Positions 11,925 through 23,799 of a DNA stretch of 64,000 nucleotides are shown here, in pieces. The DNA lies in the NCBI GenBank assembly GCA_025738555.1, contig JAOVFP010000008.1, positions 1,860,001-1,924,000 on the forward strand. The letters are read 5' to 3'. The number at the start of each line of letters is the position of its first letter. Within the stretch, counting starts at the first letter, position 1. The notes under the pieces are model-generated. The model had not been told where the DNA came from, ran no database searches, and was given only the letters and a program-made list of their open reading frames with translations. Both the position numbers and the translations under genes were made by a program. Source of the stretch: Cyathus striatus (Eukaryota > Basidiomycota > Agaricomycetes > Agaricales > Nidulariaceae).

Positions 11925-13130
11925 ATGGCAAAATCACCCAAATCCAAACTCCCCCAAAACGACCCAGCGAATGACTCGAACTCGGACGAGGCACCAGATG
12001 CCATCTCGCTCTCCACGTCCCAAAAGAGCGCGCGGCTGCACGAGGAAGCGGTGAAAAAGGCGCAGAAGGCGAAGGAAGTGAATAGGGAGAGGGATCGGAA
12101 GTTGAAGGAGGAGAAGGAGAGGAGTAGGGGTGGGAGGCTGTGAACGCGAAGGATAAAGGGAGGAAAGCAGAATCCGAAGATGAACTCATGGCGCGCATGG
12201 AACGCGCGATGAAAGAGGCCAACGAGGAGCAGAGCTCCGAGTCTGAATCTGTCGACGCCGAAGGGTTCACTTTTGCTGATTTGGACGAGGACGATTTCGA
12301 TATGGACTCCGGCGAGGATGGCTTTGGCTCGGTTGACGAAGACGATAGTGGGTTGGAGTACTCTGATGTTGACTCTATCATCCCCGCAGACGAGGGCGAC
12401 GAAGTGGAAGAGGAAGAATTCACTATGTTCGGTGTGGATTCTGACGATGATACGGAATTTCCCCCGCCGCCGCCTACTGAGACGAAGTGCAAGATAAACC
12501 TGATTCATTTGCCTGATGACTTGTTCACTGCTGCATTTGCTCCCAAGGCTAAAGCTGTTGTTGCTGGAGATGGTGAGGGTGAGGCGAAGGGGAAGAGGAA
12601 GAAGAGGAAGACTGGTGTGAGTGCTAAGGATGCCGTCCCCGTGTACGTGTCTCCCCCCCTGCTACTCCTCGCTCTTCCCCTCCGTTTACCCCCTCGTCCC
12701 CTGACATCCTCTTTCCCGCTCCCTCCCTCCTATCTCGTCTTCCCCTTCCTCTCCCCGCCCTTCTCCCCCCTATTCGTCCACCACTCCTCCCCTTCCCTCC
12801 CTCCCATCTCCTCGTTGTCCCCTCACTCTCCCGCCTTTTCGCCACGCCACCCCTCCCTTTCTTCTTCACATCTCCTCCCTTTCTCCCTCCTCCCTCCCCC
12901 TTATTCTCCCTCCGCCTTCTCCTTCTCCTTTCTTCCTATCCTCCCCCCTCATTACACTAACACCTCACCCAACAGATCCTAAATCCTCCGCACTCTCCCA
13001 ACAACCACCCAATCCCGCCCAACCCCTGCCGCCGAACCCAAAAAGAGCAAAAGTTCCTCGACCGCGTTCTAGCGCTCAAAGGGACATCAAAATCCAAGGG
13101 GGAGAGGTGGGAGCGCAAAGTCGGTATATT
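11925..13130 (+). pseudogene. UTP16/BUD21-like nucleolar protein, copy 1, frameshifted
   Basis: The ATG at 11925 opens MAKSPKSKLPQNDPAN, then DEAPDAISLSTSQKSARL and a Lys/Glu/Arg-rich coil. Against the other copies a deletion near 12131-12145 joins the frame to a stop. The reading then resumes in another frame with an acidic Asp/Glu/Ser stretch, IHLPDDLFTAAFAPKAKAV and KGKRKKRKTGVSAKDAV. A 300-bp C/T-rich intron ends cccaacag near 12976, and a basic tail follows (RVLALKGTSKS region). The DEAPxAxSLS motif with acidic and basic tracts resembles the U3 snoRNA-associated UTP16 family; this identity is an inference. It converges on CHK1 copy 1. Confidence 0.55.
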
Positions 13131-13499
13131 TTCTTCCTTCGTTGTATCGTAGCTCATGATATGTAAAAGCGAATGTGGGAGTGATGCACGCTATGGGGTG
13201 TGCGGCGCATTTTGTTCAGGGTGCGTAGCATAGCGTAGATGGATGGATAGAGGGAAAAAGTATGTTAGGATATATCTGTGGTTTCTTTTGTTGAGTAATA
13301 GTACTATCACGTTAGAGTATTTGGAATTGCATTGGATGTTCGATGCTAGTGAACGAGACGATGAACCTTCAACCAACAACCCAATTCTAATATCTACAAA
13401 GACGCTATATATACAACATATATAAACCTATAACCGTGAAATATACAACATGAAGCATAATAGTAACATTATAAAAAGTCCCAATCCACCCAATCCTAA

Positions 13500-15395
13500 T
13501 TTTGAACCCTGACCCTCCGAGGGGCACAGCGTAATGCCTACCCCTCCTGTCCCTCCCTCTTCTGCTTCTCCCCTCGCTGCTGGGCAGGCGTCTTACGCAG
13601 GACATGCGGCTCCACAATCGGCGACAGTATAACCGACTTCCAAATCTTCCTCCACGAAATTGGATTTCCCTACAAGCAAGTATATCAGTAACAGTTCCTT
13701 TTCCTCCACTACGACAGATCCACCACAGTTCCGCTAGGAATCAAGTTCACAGAAGTATTGAAGACGAAACCACCCTCCATCCTTCCACGCTAGTAAAGAA
13801 CCAGTTCGTAGGAGAAACCGTTAAACCGCCCTCTCCTCCCCTCGCATCAAACATCTCAAAGAAAGAAAGAAAGCTCACAGCATCCCTAGCAAAAACACAA
13901 AACGAACCCTCAGCCTCTCTATACGAAAACCTCTCAACCTAAACCCATCCCTTAAACTGCACCCTCCTCGCGTCCCACCCCCAATCCTCAACCTCGCGTC
14001 GCAGAACGCATAATCGTATCCCCATCGTCGTCTTTCTCACTCCTTCTACACAATCAGCCTTGCTTAACACGAATAAAACGGAAAGAATGGCGTACTGGGA
14101 GAGATCGGGAGCAGCCAGCCCCAGATCGCCGTTCGCGCGTAGGGAAGCGGTAAGTTTGTCCGCTAGCGTTCTGGGTTGATTGGCTAGTTAACTTGGTCTA
14201 CGTAAACAGTAAGTGGAAGGAAGCAAGGGGCGGAGAGAAGGAAGCTACCAAGGATGCTGAAACACCTCAGCCAGCGTCATCCGCTCGCTCGGATCTACAG
14301 TCAACATCCCACATATAAACGCTATACCACTCCGCATAAGTCATCTATCGCACCCCCAAGAGAAAGACAAAGTACGCACATAACTTGGTCTCGCTAATCC
14401 GATTCTAAGAAATGGACCCGCTTACGAATTGGTAGAATTCGGGAATGTGGAGGGTCGGTTCGTCCCATGGTGTATCTAAGTATCATCAGTACCCGCGGAG
14501 AGTAAAGAGAGGAAGGGAGGAACACGTACTCCCGGCTATAAGAGTAAACAAAATGACACCTATGCCCCAAATGTCCACAGGCTCAGCAGTGTACGGTTCG
14601 TCCTTGTTCAACTGTGGTAAAGCCAAGTAACATCATATGCATAAATTAGCACTCTTCTTCATCCTCATGCCATAAAAGAAAGGAAGAACGCACCTCAGGA
14701 GCAACATAAGGCAAACTCCTACATTCCTCACTTAGCAACCTCGTCCTTTCGCCGAGCTTGAAGACGGATGAGAGGTCAAAGTCGGAGATTTTGAGGGTTC
14801 CTGCTGCGTTGAGGAGGAGGTTTTCTGGTTTAAGGTCGCAGTGGCATACGTCTTATTTGTGGATGTAGTCCTGCACTTTGTTTGTCAGGTTGGAAGAGGG
14901 GAAGAGGAGGGGGCGTACCATCCCGGAAATGATCTGGTTAAAGTAATACTGCGCTACTTCCTCTCCTACAGCCACGTCCGGAGCTACCATCCACTTTCCA
15001 TCAGCATCTCCCCATACATCTCTTGGAAAGCAAAACGCACCAATCTTATCAAACAGATCCCCCCCAGCAGCAAGCTCCATAATCATATAAAACCCCGTCT
15101 CGTAAATAAGCTCATGGTTCACCTCCACAACGACCCTATTGATAATTCTAGGATGTACTTGTGTCGTAGGTTTGCGTGGATACAAATTTCCTTTTCGACT
15201 ATTTTGCGTTCTTTGCGGGTTGTGTTGTCCGTATGAGGATGTACTTGCATGCTGCTATGCGGTGTTCTTCTGTGTTTACGGCGCGGAAGACTCTTTATTA
15301 CAAATGGTGAGTTGGGAGGAGGGCAATGAGAGAGAAGGATGTACGTCGAAAATCCACTACCACCTATTACTTCGACCATGGCATACCCCTGCCCT
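13500..15395 (-). pseudogene. chk1: CHK1 checkpoint kinase, copy 1, decayed
   Basis: Reading right to left: YAMVEVIGGSGFST (glycine loop), VFRAVNTEEHRIAACK, then MELAAGGDLFDKIGAF, KPENLLL and DFDLSSVF-type pieces, and the C-terminal GNPISWRKIWKSVIL, VEPHVLRKTPAQQ that is typical of CHK1. Exon 1 is missing. At least two single-base deletions break exon 3 (near 15215 and 15135). Near 14000 a deletion fuses the 'DTIMRSATR' exon to 'RLRIGG', removing much of the C-terminal regulatory domain. It cannot encode a kinase. It stands tail-to-tail with UTP16 copy 1, as in the other copies. Confidence 0.85.
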
Positions 15396-17770
15396 CATAA
15401 CCCTAATCAATAGAGCTTATAACAACAACAAAATAAGTTTGCACCGCGAGAAAAGGGCGGAGGTAGGTGCAACAACACGAAATAGGATGCAGGACTTCGA
15501 AGATGTCCGAGTGAAGTAGACGTAGCACCGACTTCCCGAATGTGATTCCCAACCGAGTACTGAGAAGTCTACTTCAATATCATCCTCGTAATTGTCTCTG
15601 AGATCTTCGCTGCTAGCCTTCATCTCCATTCCCTACGGCTTCGTCTTCCGAACGTCTTCTCAATATGGTACGACACCCTATGCTCCTCCAGCACCTTCCC
15701 GCCACCCTCGTCTCGGCCATTACCGGCCTTCAGATCTCAGAATCCACAAAACAGTGAGTTCGATTTGAGCGCATGGATGGCTGCATATCTTCATGGCAGG
15801 TTGGACTAGAAGTGGTGTTGGGTAAGCGGCCTACTCGATACAGAGAAAGCTTGTCGATCGATGAATAGAATGTAGGGGTGAGGCGACTAGGGCGAGGAGA
15901 AGGAGTATCGTTGGAGACTGCAAAACTTTGTATGGGCTGGTAGAATTGGGTGCCGGTCCCCAACCGCCCGCCGATACCCCGCCTCGCCGTACGTGGGATC
16001 ACCCGCACAAATCGTTTAGACCATCACTCTCTGCATCGAACACACAATACCTAGCTTTCTAGCCAAACACCCTGATATCCTCCAAACAGCCACGAAAACA
16101 TGCCGTGTGCTCGCGTCGAAGTCTACAGCTTGGTGATTCTGAAGCGCAGTAGTGGCGGAGACAGGATGAAAGTGAGGGTTCTGGATAAGCAAAGAGCGTC
16201 GAACTACATTGCTAGGGAGATCGATGGGTAGTTAAAGCCCCCAGTGTGCACAGTGGTGAGAGAAGCGATTGAGTGCGTGGTGATGTGGTCCACTCATGTT
16301 CCCAAGATGTTAACGACGAAGTTGGGAAAGCTGAAGAGATGGGGAAAGTGATGACATGAATGAACCAACAACTTGGCGTCCGCCCGGTAGTGCGTTGCGT
16401 GCAAAAGGAGGGAAAGGAGAAGACGCCGTGTATGCTTGATGAATGCCTCTTGCTTCGTATTCGACATGAACGACGGGACGAAAGTAGGACTGTGAATTTG
16501 TTCAGGGCTTCACGTATTGTCACCGTACAGGTAAAAAAGACATACCACATCGACCTCTGATTCTTTCCTCCAACCTAGCATGTTTTCGAGGTACGTCGTG
16601 ATACCTGTGAGCGAGAAGTCTAGAGCGGTACGTGATGCATCCGAGCCTGACTCCTTGGAACACAAGCTGTCCCCTGATTCGTCCTCGCAATCTTCGTCGA
16701 CATCGTCCATATCGCCCTACCCCATTCCCTGCATCTCCCTGATCCACATGTATCCATTCTCCTCCCCTACGCCGTACCGACCTTAAGCCTTCCAGGGCTT
16801 CACGTATCGACCACAAACTCGAGTATTCGTACGCAGCTCTCGTAGTCGGACTAACACCCTTGCACCCCGCTGGCCAACTACGAAAGCTATCCGGGCTCTC
16901 AGATCAACGTTGTTCTGGGATCTGTTTGTGCGACTCAGATAGCCCTGTGATGGTGGAGACGATGCTAGAATAGGGATGTTGGAGATATACAACGTGTCGT
17001 GGAAGGCGTGGGCGACGGAGGGAGGGTGTGTATTGGTAGTGACGTGGCAGTAATTCGTATTTCTAGCGAGTACCGCGATTTTGCATAAAGGTGAATATTG
17101 AAGCCGGAGGTTATCAACGAGAGAAGGAGAGCGGTAGCGGAAGGGAAATTGCCCAGCGCTAGTGCTCGTCCGCGATGAGTTGTGCGAAGTGGGTAGGATA
17201 TGGTACTACGATGGGTACAGGGCTCAACGTGCACAAATGGACGAGCGTATTACTATCGCAAGGTCAGTACTTCCAACATTATCAAGTACTGAAATGAAAC
17301 GTACCAGACCGCTTCGCCTTTCACTATGTCCACCACATGGACTATTTGCACTACGAAGAGGTGCTTACAGCGCACATCCCCTTGACGGAAGTGCAAGTTG
17401 CACGTAAGATAGTGCGTTTCCTAACCTGCCATACGTTGATACGACCGTCGTTCACATATCCTCTAGTCCTTGTCAACATACACCCTCAAACGCAGCAGAC
17501 GAAACGGCACGTACCACGATACCTGAAAACCATCACCCCTCCCCTACGCACCTGCCAAAAATGCCCTCAGCAAGCGCATTGTTCCACTGGTCCTAGTATT
17601 TGGTAGCAGGCCGCTCGTGTTAGCGTAAATGAGTGTGTCCCACGCTTTGGAGTGAGAGGTGTGACAGATCGGGGCATGCTGAGAGTATTTGCTAGAAAGT
17701 CGTCCTAGAGCGGGTTGGATTGAGTTGAGTTTGGAGCTAATCGCGACAGAGACCTGGAATTATTGTTGAC
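15396..17770. other. 2.4 kb with no recognised gene
   Basis: CpG-containing, roughly balanced base composition, unlike the AT-rich transposon blocks. Only short open frames occur. The phrase ttcagggcttcacgta recurs at about 16502 and 16793 (tccagggcttcacgta), suggesting a small duplication. A minus-strand frame with a Glu/Asp-rich run (MDDVDEDCEDESGD, about 16710) and a plus-strand frame with FAFHYVHHMDYLHYEE (about 17315) may be exon pieces of a decayed gene, but I cannot name it. Confidence 0.3.
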
Positions 17771-18112
17771 GAAGGTATGTATATGAACCACCATAGTGGA
17801 TGGTGTAAGCGCATAGAGAGTAAACATAGCTCGTTTGTGGTCGAAGAAGCAAGTCGAATCAGAATGCGATTCATCGACAACGCTGATGCAAAATTCTCAG
17901 GACCACGACGATGAGCGGCGATTACAAGCTATTACAAACATGTCCAAACTCCGCATTCGCCTCACAAGTTCATCGATCATCGATCGCCCAGTGCCCACGA
18001 ATAGCCCTGCCATCGATCAACTAACTTCGACTTTCACAAGGAAAGCGCCCAACCAGCATATTTATCAAGTGGATCGAACCGTGACGTGAAGTCTTCAAGT
18101 TCTGGATTACTG
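17770..18112. repeat. Duplicated segment, CpG-rich partner of 47760-48045
   Basis: The text from 'gaaccaccatagtggatggtgtaagc' aligns in inverse orientation with 47760-48045 over its whole length. Differences are dominated by CG here against CA or TG there, for example tcgaatcagaatgcgattc against tcaaatcagtgtgcaattc. The alignment continues on the far side of the inserted element, at 18676-18720 against 47698-47755. I do not recognise a protein in it. Confidence 0.8.
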
Positions 18113-18120
18113 TAGATAGT

Positions 18121-18666
18121 TAGTCTGGAAGCTGAACTGTCGTTTGCCGAGATCACGCTTATCGTCACATGACTAGCGTGAGGTATCTCGTCGAAGACGG
18201 TCCGGTCAAACTGGTCGGGTTTTAAACATAGCGTTCCTTATCCCGCAGATATATGTGGTCTCCCTTGGTCCTCTTTCCTCTTCTTAGATTTGGTGTACAT
18301 ATTAACTAGGTTATACTATAATATATCTAATCTTGTGAAAAAGTTAGAGAAAGGGCATGAAAACTAGCATAGCAAGCTATGGTAAAGCCAAGGTAAAGTA
18401 CAACAACAATACTATAAAATCACACTATGTCAGGGAATAAATAACACAACAAGACTCTTATAATGTTCCAATAGCTACATTTAATTAGTTTAAGGTATAT
18501 GAGTATAGATTGTACAGGAGGACGGAGGATTGAACGTTCGTAAGGAACGCTACGTTTAAACCCCGACCAGTTTGACCGGTCGGCCTATCAACGAGATAGG
18601 CCACGCAAGTCATATGACGATAGCGTGATCTCGTTCCCAGGATAGGACGACCGGCCCTCCGGTCTA
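18121..18666. mobile_element. 546-bp MITE with long TIRs and 9-bp TSD (Mutator-like)
   Basis: The left 120 bp (18121-18240) and right 126 bp (18541-18666) are inverted repeats: ends TAGTCTGGAAG and TAGACCGGAGG, inner ends agcgttcctta on both. The 9-bp word GTAGATAGT flanks it at 18112-18120 and 18667-18675. The paralogous segment near 47760 lacks the insert and has the site once. A 9-bp TSD with long TIRs fits Mutator-like elements. No protein is encoded in the AT-rich middle. Confidence 0.9.
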
Positions 18667-18720
18667 GTAGATAGTATATTCGAAGTGAATTCTACTCGCC
18701 AGTGTAATCCACCCCACAAT

Positions 18721-19384
18721 CTCCATACCCACACGATAATCACATCTATTGTAACCTTATGCAATCCTGAACTCGTACGTTATATACACATAGAGACGAC
18801 CATTGGCTTTATTTCCACACATACTGCTAAATTTCTGTGTTGTGCGGGTCGTCGACCAACCGAATAAGGTCGTTGGTTTTGAATAAAGTCTCGGACGGCG
18901 ACTTTTCGCAACCTGTCGCTCATGACCTTACTTCATTTGGTATATATCGGCACGGCTTTATAATCTGTGATCAGTCCAAGATTAAGTAGTGAAATTTGTA
19001 GCGAGATACCTCAAATCTAGCCGAAGGCCAAGGTCCTTTTCCCAGGACAAAGGTCTTCATCACGTGATAAAAACCCTCGACTATTATATAATAATCGGCG
19101 TTATTCCGCAAGGTCGTCGACCCGATCCCAAACAAAGGCCGACGACCCAAGGGGGCACGCCAACTGTAATTTCCCACGGGGGGTAGGGTAGGTAGGGTCA
19201 GGCCGAAGGCCTGAAAAAAATTTATGGAACCCTCTATAACATGGCTTGACCCGGCTTTTTCTGAAGTTTTATAACATGTTTACTGCTTCATAATTCATGT
19301 AATTTCACTTTTATTTGTCTAGATAAATGTCAAATAGATTAATAGTGATTTAAGACATATATAGTTGTACTCAAGACTAAGTTC
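18721..19384. other. No gene recognised
   Basis: Contains GC-rich text with repeated gtcgtcgacc (18848 and 19117) and a G-rich run ggggggtagggtaggtaggg (19178), then an AT-rich 170 bp. It may be debris of a retroelement but has no coding motif that I can support. Confidence 0.25.
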
Positions 19385-20300
19385 AATAATCTCGGCGTTT
19401 CCCAGTAGTACGCCTGACGTTTGGGCCCGGCCCTTTTCACTCCCCGTACCCTTCCCACTGCTCTACTCAACCCTACCCACAGTTGCAAGTACTCCCTCGT
19501 AAAATCATCATGGTACACGCTTTCCAGTAATCGAACGATCTATCTGTACGTGAACGCGCGATTGCGGTATATATCAAGCTAACCGGGTGGGGTGTACCCA
19601 AAACCCCCAACTATCCCAAGATCGTTGATTGACCTACGCATGTAAAGGATCCTGACTACGATGTGTGGGGGAGGAGGCTAGTAGTTGCGTACTCGGGGAA
19701 TGCGCGCTGCAGCTCGCTCCCTCCTCTGTTTATTTCCTCTCTTCCTGCCTCTGTTTTTCTTCGTCCTTTCCTCTATTCACCCTCTTCCCCCCCTTCCCCT
19801 CCTCTTTATATCTTCCCTTATCTTTATTAACTCACGCCCATCCTTCTTATCCACAGGAACCACTCGCACATGTACTGAGATCGGATCCAAAGAGGAGAGG
19901 CCCAGTACGATTCATCCATCCAGCGTGCGATACGACAGGATGTAGGTTGCATTTCGGTGGAATGAAGAGCTGGGGGAGTCTGTAGGGGGATGCTAGTAGT
20001 AGATGCGCTGGGATGATTAGTGGCTTGGGCTAGCAAAGTATGCAATGGACCCTTTTTTCGTCTTTCCAACATTTTCTACTCTCCCGCTTCTTTGACTTTC
20101 CCCCCTTTCTTCTTCCGTCCTTCTTTCTCTGCCTTCATTTCAGACCCAACGACCGCAGATATCCCTCATTCGCGCATGCGCTGGCTTTCATATTGACTCT
20201 CCACCCGTACGCATCTCCATCTTCGTTCCTAATGGCAGTATGCCCACTCGAACAAGAAATGAACTGATGAACCTCTACCACGTCACGTTCATGCACTCGC
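19385..20300 (+). other. Segment X copy 3
   Basis: Resembles 10760-11700: the 'cggcgtttccca' start, 'aaccgggtggggtgtacccaaaac' with a changed reading of the LKTLNYLK exon, a pyrimidine-rich intron to cacag near 19857, then GTTRTCTEIGSKEERPST. The exon corresponding to HVHGLHFDVF is degraded, so this copy is probably non-functional. It lies upstream of CHK1 copy 2, an order not seen in the two arms. Confidence 0.45.
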
Positions 20301-21365
20301 AAAGAGACCCGCTAGCTTCAAGCTCGTAGTCAAGGCTCGAGAACGAACATCTTCGCTTAGATCGCGCTTTTCCTGTTGTTCCACTTGGCAGCAGGAAGGA
20401 GAGCAGAGTCTAACATCAATTGCATGGCTTGAGGACACGCACGAACATATCGCTATTACTTATGGTTGGATTGCTCAATGCTGATGTACCCTGCACACGA
20501 AGTGAAAATTTGTATTCCGTTACCTTTGCTTTCGAGCACAAATTGGCTCTCTAGTAAGTTATCATTCATCCTCATTCATCCTCTTCTTGGGACTCAAGCT
20601 CGTCTCCGGTTGATTTATTATTTATGTAACTACAGCGAATTGACCACAACTAAGGCCTCTATGAAGAAGCGATCAATCTCTTTCTGCTCGTTTGTAGGTT
20701 ATAAGTTTACTTGATTTATATGCAGCTGCTGGTTTGGTTGGGTGCCATATTTGATGAGTGCTGCGTATTGGAGTGCGAGGGGAAGAGGTTCTGAAAGTGG
20801 CTGAGGTGGGGGCGTTAGGGTGTGCGCTTGTGATTGGGGATACAGTGGTTGGTTAGCATTGGTAGGTTAGTATGATTTGTGCAAGCATAAATGTTTTAGG
20901 TGATGGTGAACCGAGGAGACTGGCACAGACTGCTAGTTACTAGCTCAATACTGGCTAGGGATGTGCTGTTTGATTTTGTTAGTCGGGGTTGGCAAGGGGC
21001 TGGTTTAGATCCTAGAGTTATAAGTAGATGATACATGCTTACTTTGTGAATTTGTTGTGAACCTTTTTGGCGTGGAATTGACGTGAAAGACAAAAGTCGT
21101 CTGAAGGCTCTCAACTGAACTCGGGACTCGACTCCGATCGACACGATGTGATCCCGAACCAGCTCGGCCCATCTCGGCAAAGAAATTAAAGAACCATCAA
21201 AATATCACGTGGCACGTGGCAAACCGAACGCGACCGCGACTCTCATTCAAATGACTCCAGTCCCATCCTTTGTCCTGTCCCACCCACTACTACCTACCGC
21301 CCACCATCCTCTCCTCCTCCTCCTCTTCATCTCCTCTACCCACACACTCCTTCGCATATACCAGC

Positions 21366-23453
21366 ATGAGCAAGCGATACCCCAAGGTCGTCGGTGCGTC
21401 TTCTTGGCTCGTTGCGAAAGAAAGGAAAGAATCTGATAAGACGTATGGGCAGGGTACGCCTTGGTCGAAGTTATAGGCGGTGGTGGATTTTCAACGTACG
21501 CCCTTTTACCTTCTCCCCCTTTCCTAACTAACACCTAAACAGAGTCTTCCGCGCAGTAAACACAGAAGAACACCGTATAGCAGCATGCAAGCACATTCTC
21601 ATGACCGAAAACACCACCACCAAAGAACGCAAAACAGTTGAAAAGGAAATGCGTATCCACGCAACCCTACGACACGAATATATATTAGAATTTATCAATG
21701 GCGTGGTGGTCGAAGTGAAACATAAGCATATTTACGAGCCGGGGTTTTATATGCTTATGGAGCTTGCTGCTGGCGGGGATTTGTTTGATAAGATTGGTGC
21801 GTTTTCTTTCCAAGAGACGGATGCGGGGATGCTGATGGGTGGTGGGTAGCTCCGGATGTGGGTGTAGGAGAAGAAGTAGCGCAGCATTACTTTAACCAGC
21901 TTATTGCCGGGATGGTACGTCATACGCCCCCCTTCCCTATCCCTCCCGCTAAAACAAAGTACAGGACTACATCCACAAGCAAGGGGTATGCCACCGCGAC
22001 CTCAAACCCGAAAACCTCCTGCTAGACGCAGCAGGAACCCTCAAAATCTCCGATTTCGGCCTCTCGTCCGTCTTCAAGCTCGGCGAAAAGACGAGGCTCT
22101 TGTCGGAGAAATGTGGGAGTCTTCCTTACGTTGCTCCTGAGGTGCGTTCTTTCTTCCTTTTGTGTGAAGATGAGTGCTAATTTACGCAATGTTGCTATTT
22201 GGCTCTACCCTCGTCTCGGACACAGTTGAACAAGGATGAGCCGTATGCTGCTGAGCCTGTGGACGTTTGGGGCATGGGTGTCATTTTGTTTACGCTTATA
22301 GCTGGCAGTGCGTGTTCCTCCCTCTCTTTACTCTCTGCAGGTGCTGATGTGAATGATGCGTAGATACACCATGGGATGAACCGACCATTCACAGTCCCGA
22401 ATTCTGCCACTACGTAAGCGGGTCCATTTTCCATGATGACCCGTGGAATCGGATTAGCGAGACTGCCTTATGTGCGTACATTGTCTTTGTCTCAGATGTT
22501 ACGATGGATGACTTATGTGCGTTGGCGTAGCGTTGATATGTGGGATGTTGACTGTGGATCCGAGCGAGAGGATGACACTGGCTGAGGTATTTCAGCATCC
22601 TTGGTGTTTATCGTTCGTCCCTTCCTTCCTCCCACCATTCACCCCTCCTTACTTACGTATGATACCAGACCAAGTCAACTAGCCAACCAACCACGGGCGC
22701 TAGCGGACAAACTTACAGCTTCGCTACGCGCGAATGGTGACTTGGGGTTGGCTGCTCCCGATCTGTCCCAGTGCGTCTTTCTTTCTCTTTTTAAGAAGGG
22801 AAACTGATGATGTATTACAGAAGTAGTGAGAAAGACGACGACGGTGATACGATTATGCGTTCTGCGACACGGGGGTCGCAGTTTACCCAGACGCTTATGT
22901 TATTCGTACGTCTCCCCTCCTTTCCTTCCTTCCTTATACTTACCTTCCCCCCTCAGTCACAAACTCAATCAGGAATCCGCTACACACCTCACCTCACACG
23001 ATTCTACGCCTCCCTCGGCCCTACCCTCCTCATCTCCCTCATCAAAGAAACACTTGAACTTATGGGAGTGTCGACGAAAGGTCCTGAGGAAGACGGGCAG
23101 AAGATGAGGTTGAGGATTGGGGGGTGGGACGCGAGGAGGGTACAGTTTAAGGGGTGGGTTTGGGTTGAGAGGTTTTCGCATAGGGAGGTTGAGGGTTCGT
23201 TTTGTGTTTTTGCTAGGGATGTGGTGAGTTTTCATCTTTTCGTTTTGGGGGGAAGGGGAGGGTTCTGCAGTGGTATATTCCCCTCCTCCCACCTATACAA
23301 GGAGGAACTGAACTGTTACTGATATGATTGCAGGGAAATCCAATTTCATGGCGCAAGATTTGGAAGTCGGTTATTCTATCGCCGATTGTGGAGCCGCACG
23401 TGTTGCGTAAGACGCCTGCTCAACAGCGGGAGAAGGAGGAGAAAGAAGAGTGA
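21366..23453 (+). pseudogene. chk1: CHK1 checkpoint kinase, copy 2, most complete copy
   Basis: About ten exons can be followed with gt/ag junctions. Exon 1 MSKRYPKVVG starts at 21366, exon 2 is 21453-21495 (YALVEVIGGGGFST) and exon 3 starts at 21543. Later exons give [62 protein letters not shown], then the CHK1 C-terminal domain TLLISLIKETLELMGV, VQFKGWVWVERF, EGSFCVFARD, GNPISWRKIW and the stop at 23451. Catalytic HRD, DFG and APE are present. The defect is near 21805-21848: relative to copy 1 the loop is 4 bases shorter, shifting frame into TAG at 21847. CHK1 normally halts the cell cycle after DNA damage; this copy probably does not work. Confidence 0.8.
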
Positions 23454-23799
23454 GTGTTATGATGCACCCTTGAGCTCGGAGGTGAAAAGGTTTACAATTG
23501 GGTGGATTGGGACTTCATTATAATGTTACTATTGTGCTTTATGTTGTATATTTCATGGTTTATAGGTTTGGATATGTTGTATATATAGTGTCTTTGTAGA
23601 TATTAGATTGGGTTTTGGTTGGAAGTTCATTGTGGTCTTGATAACTAGTATTGAAACATCTCATTCATCCAACACTCCAACATGATAATACTATTACTTG
23701 ACAAAAAGAACCCATGGATATATCCTAACATACTTTTCCCCCACTGGTCTATAGAACTGCATTATGCACCCCTAATAAATGTGCCACAGGTTCCATACT

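Noticed and set aside
12600..12980. Open frames in the Pro/Ser/Leu-rich C/T tract (also 24 kb, 32.6 kb and 40.2 kb)
   Set aside because: Low-complexity intron sequence; frames are open only because pyrimidine runs contain no stop codons.
19178..19198. Telomere-like ggggtagggtaggtaggg run
   Set aside because: Short, irregular and internal; not a telomeric repeat array.
21366..23453. CHK1 copy 2 as a working gene
   Set aside because: Almost complete, but the loop after DKIGAF is out of frame against copy 1 and reaches TAG at 21847. A cryptic intron there is possible but I see no good site.
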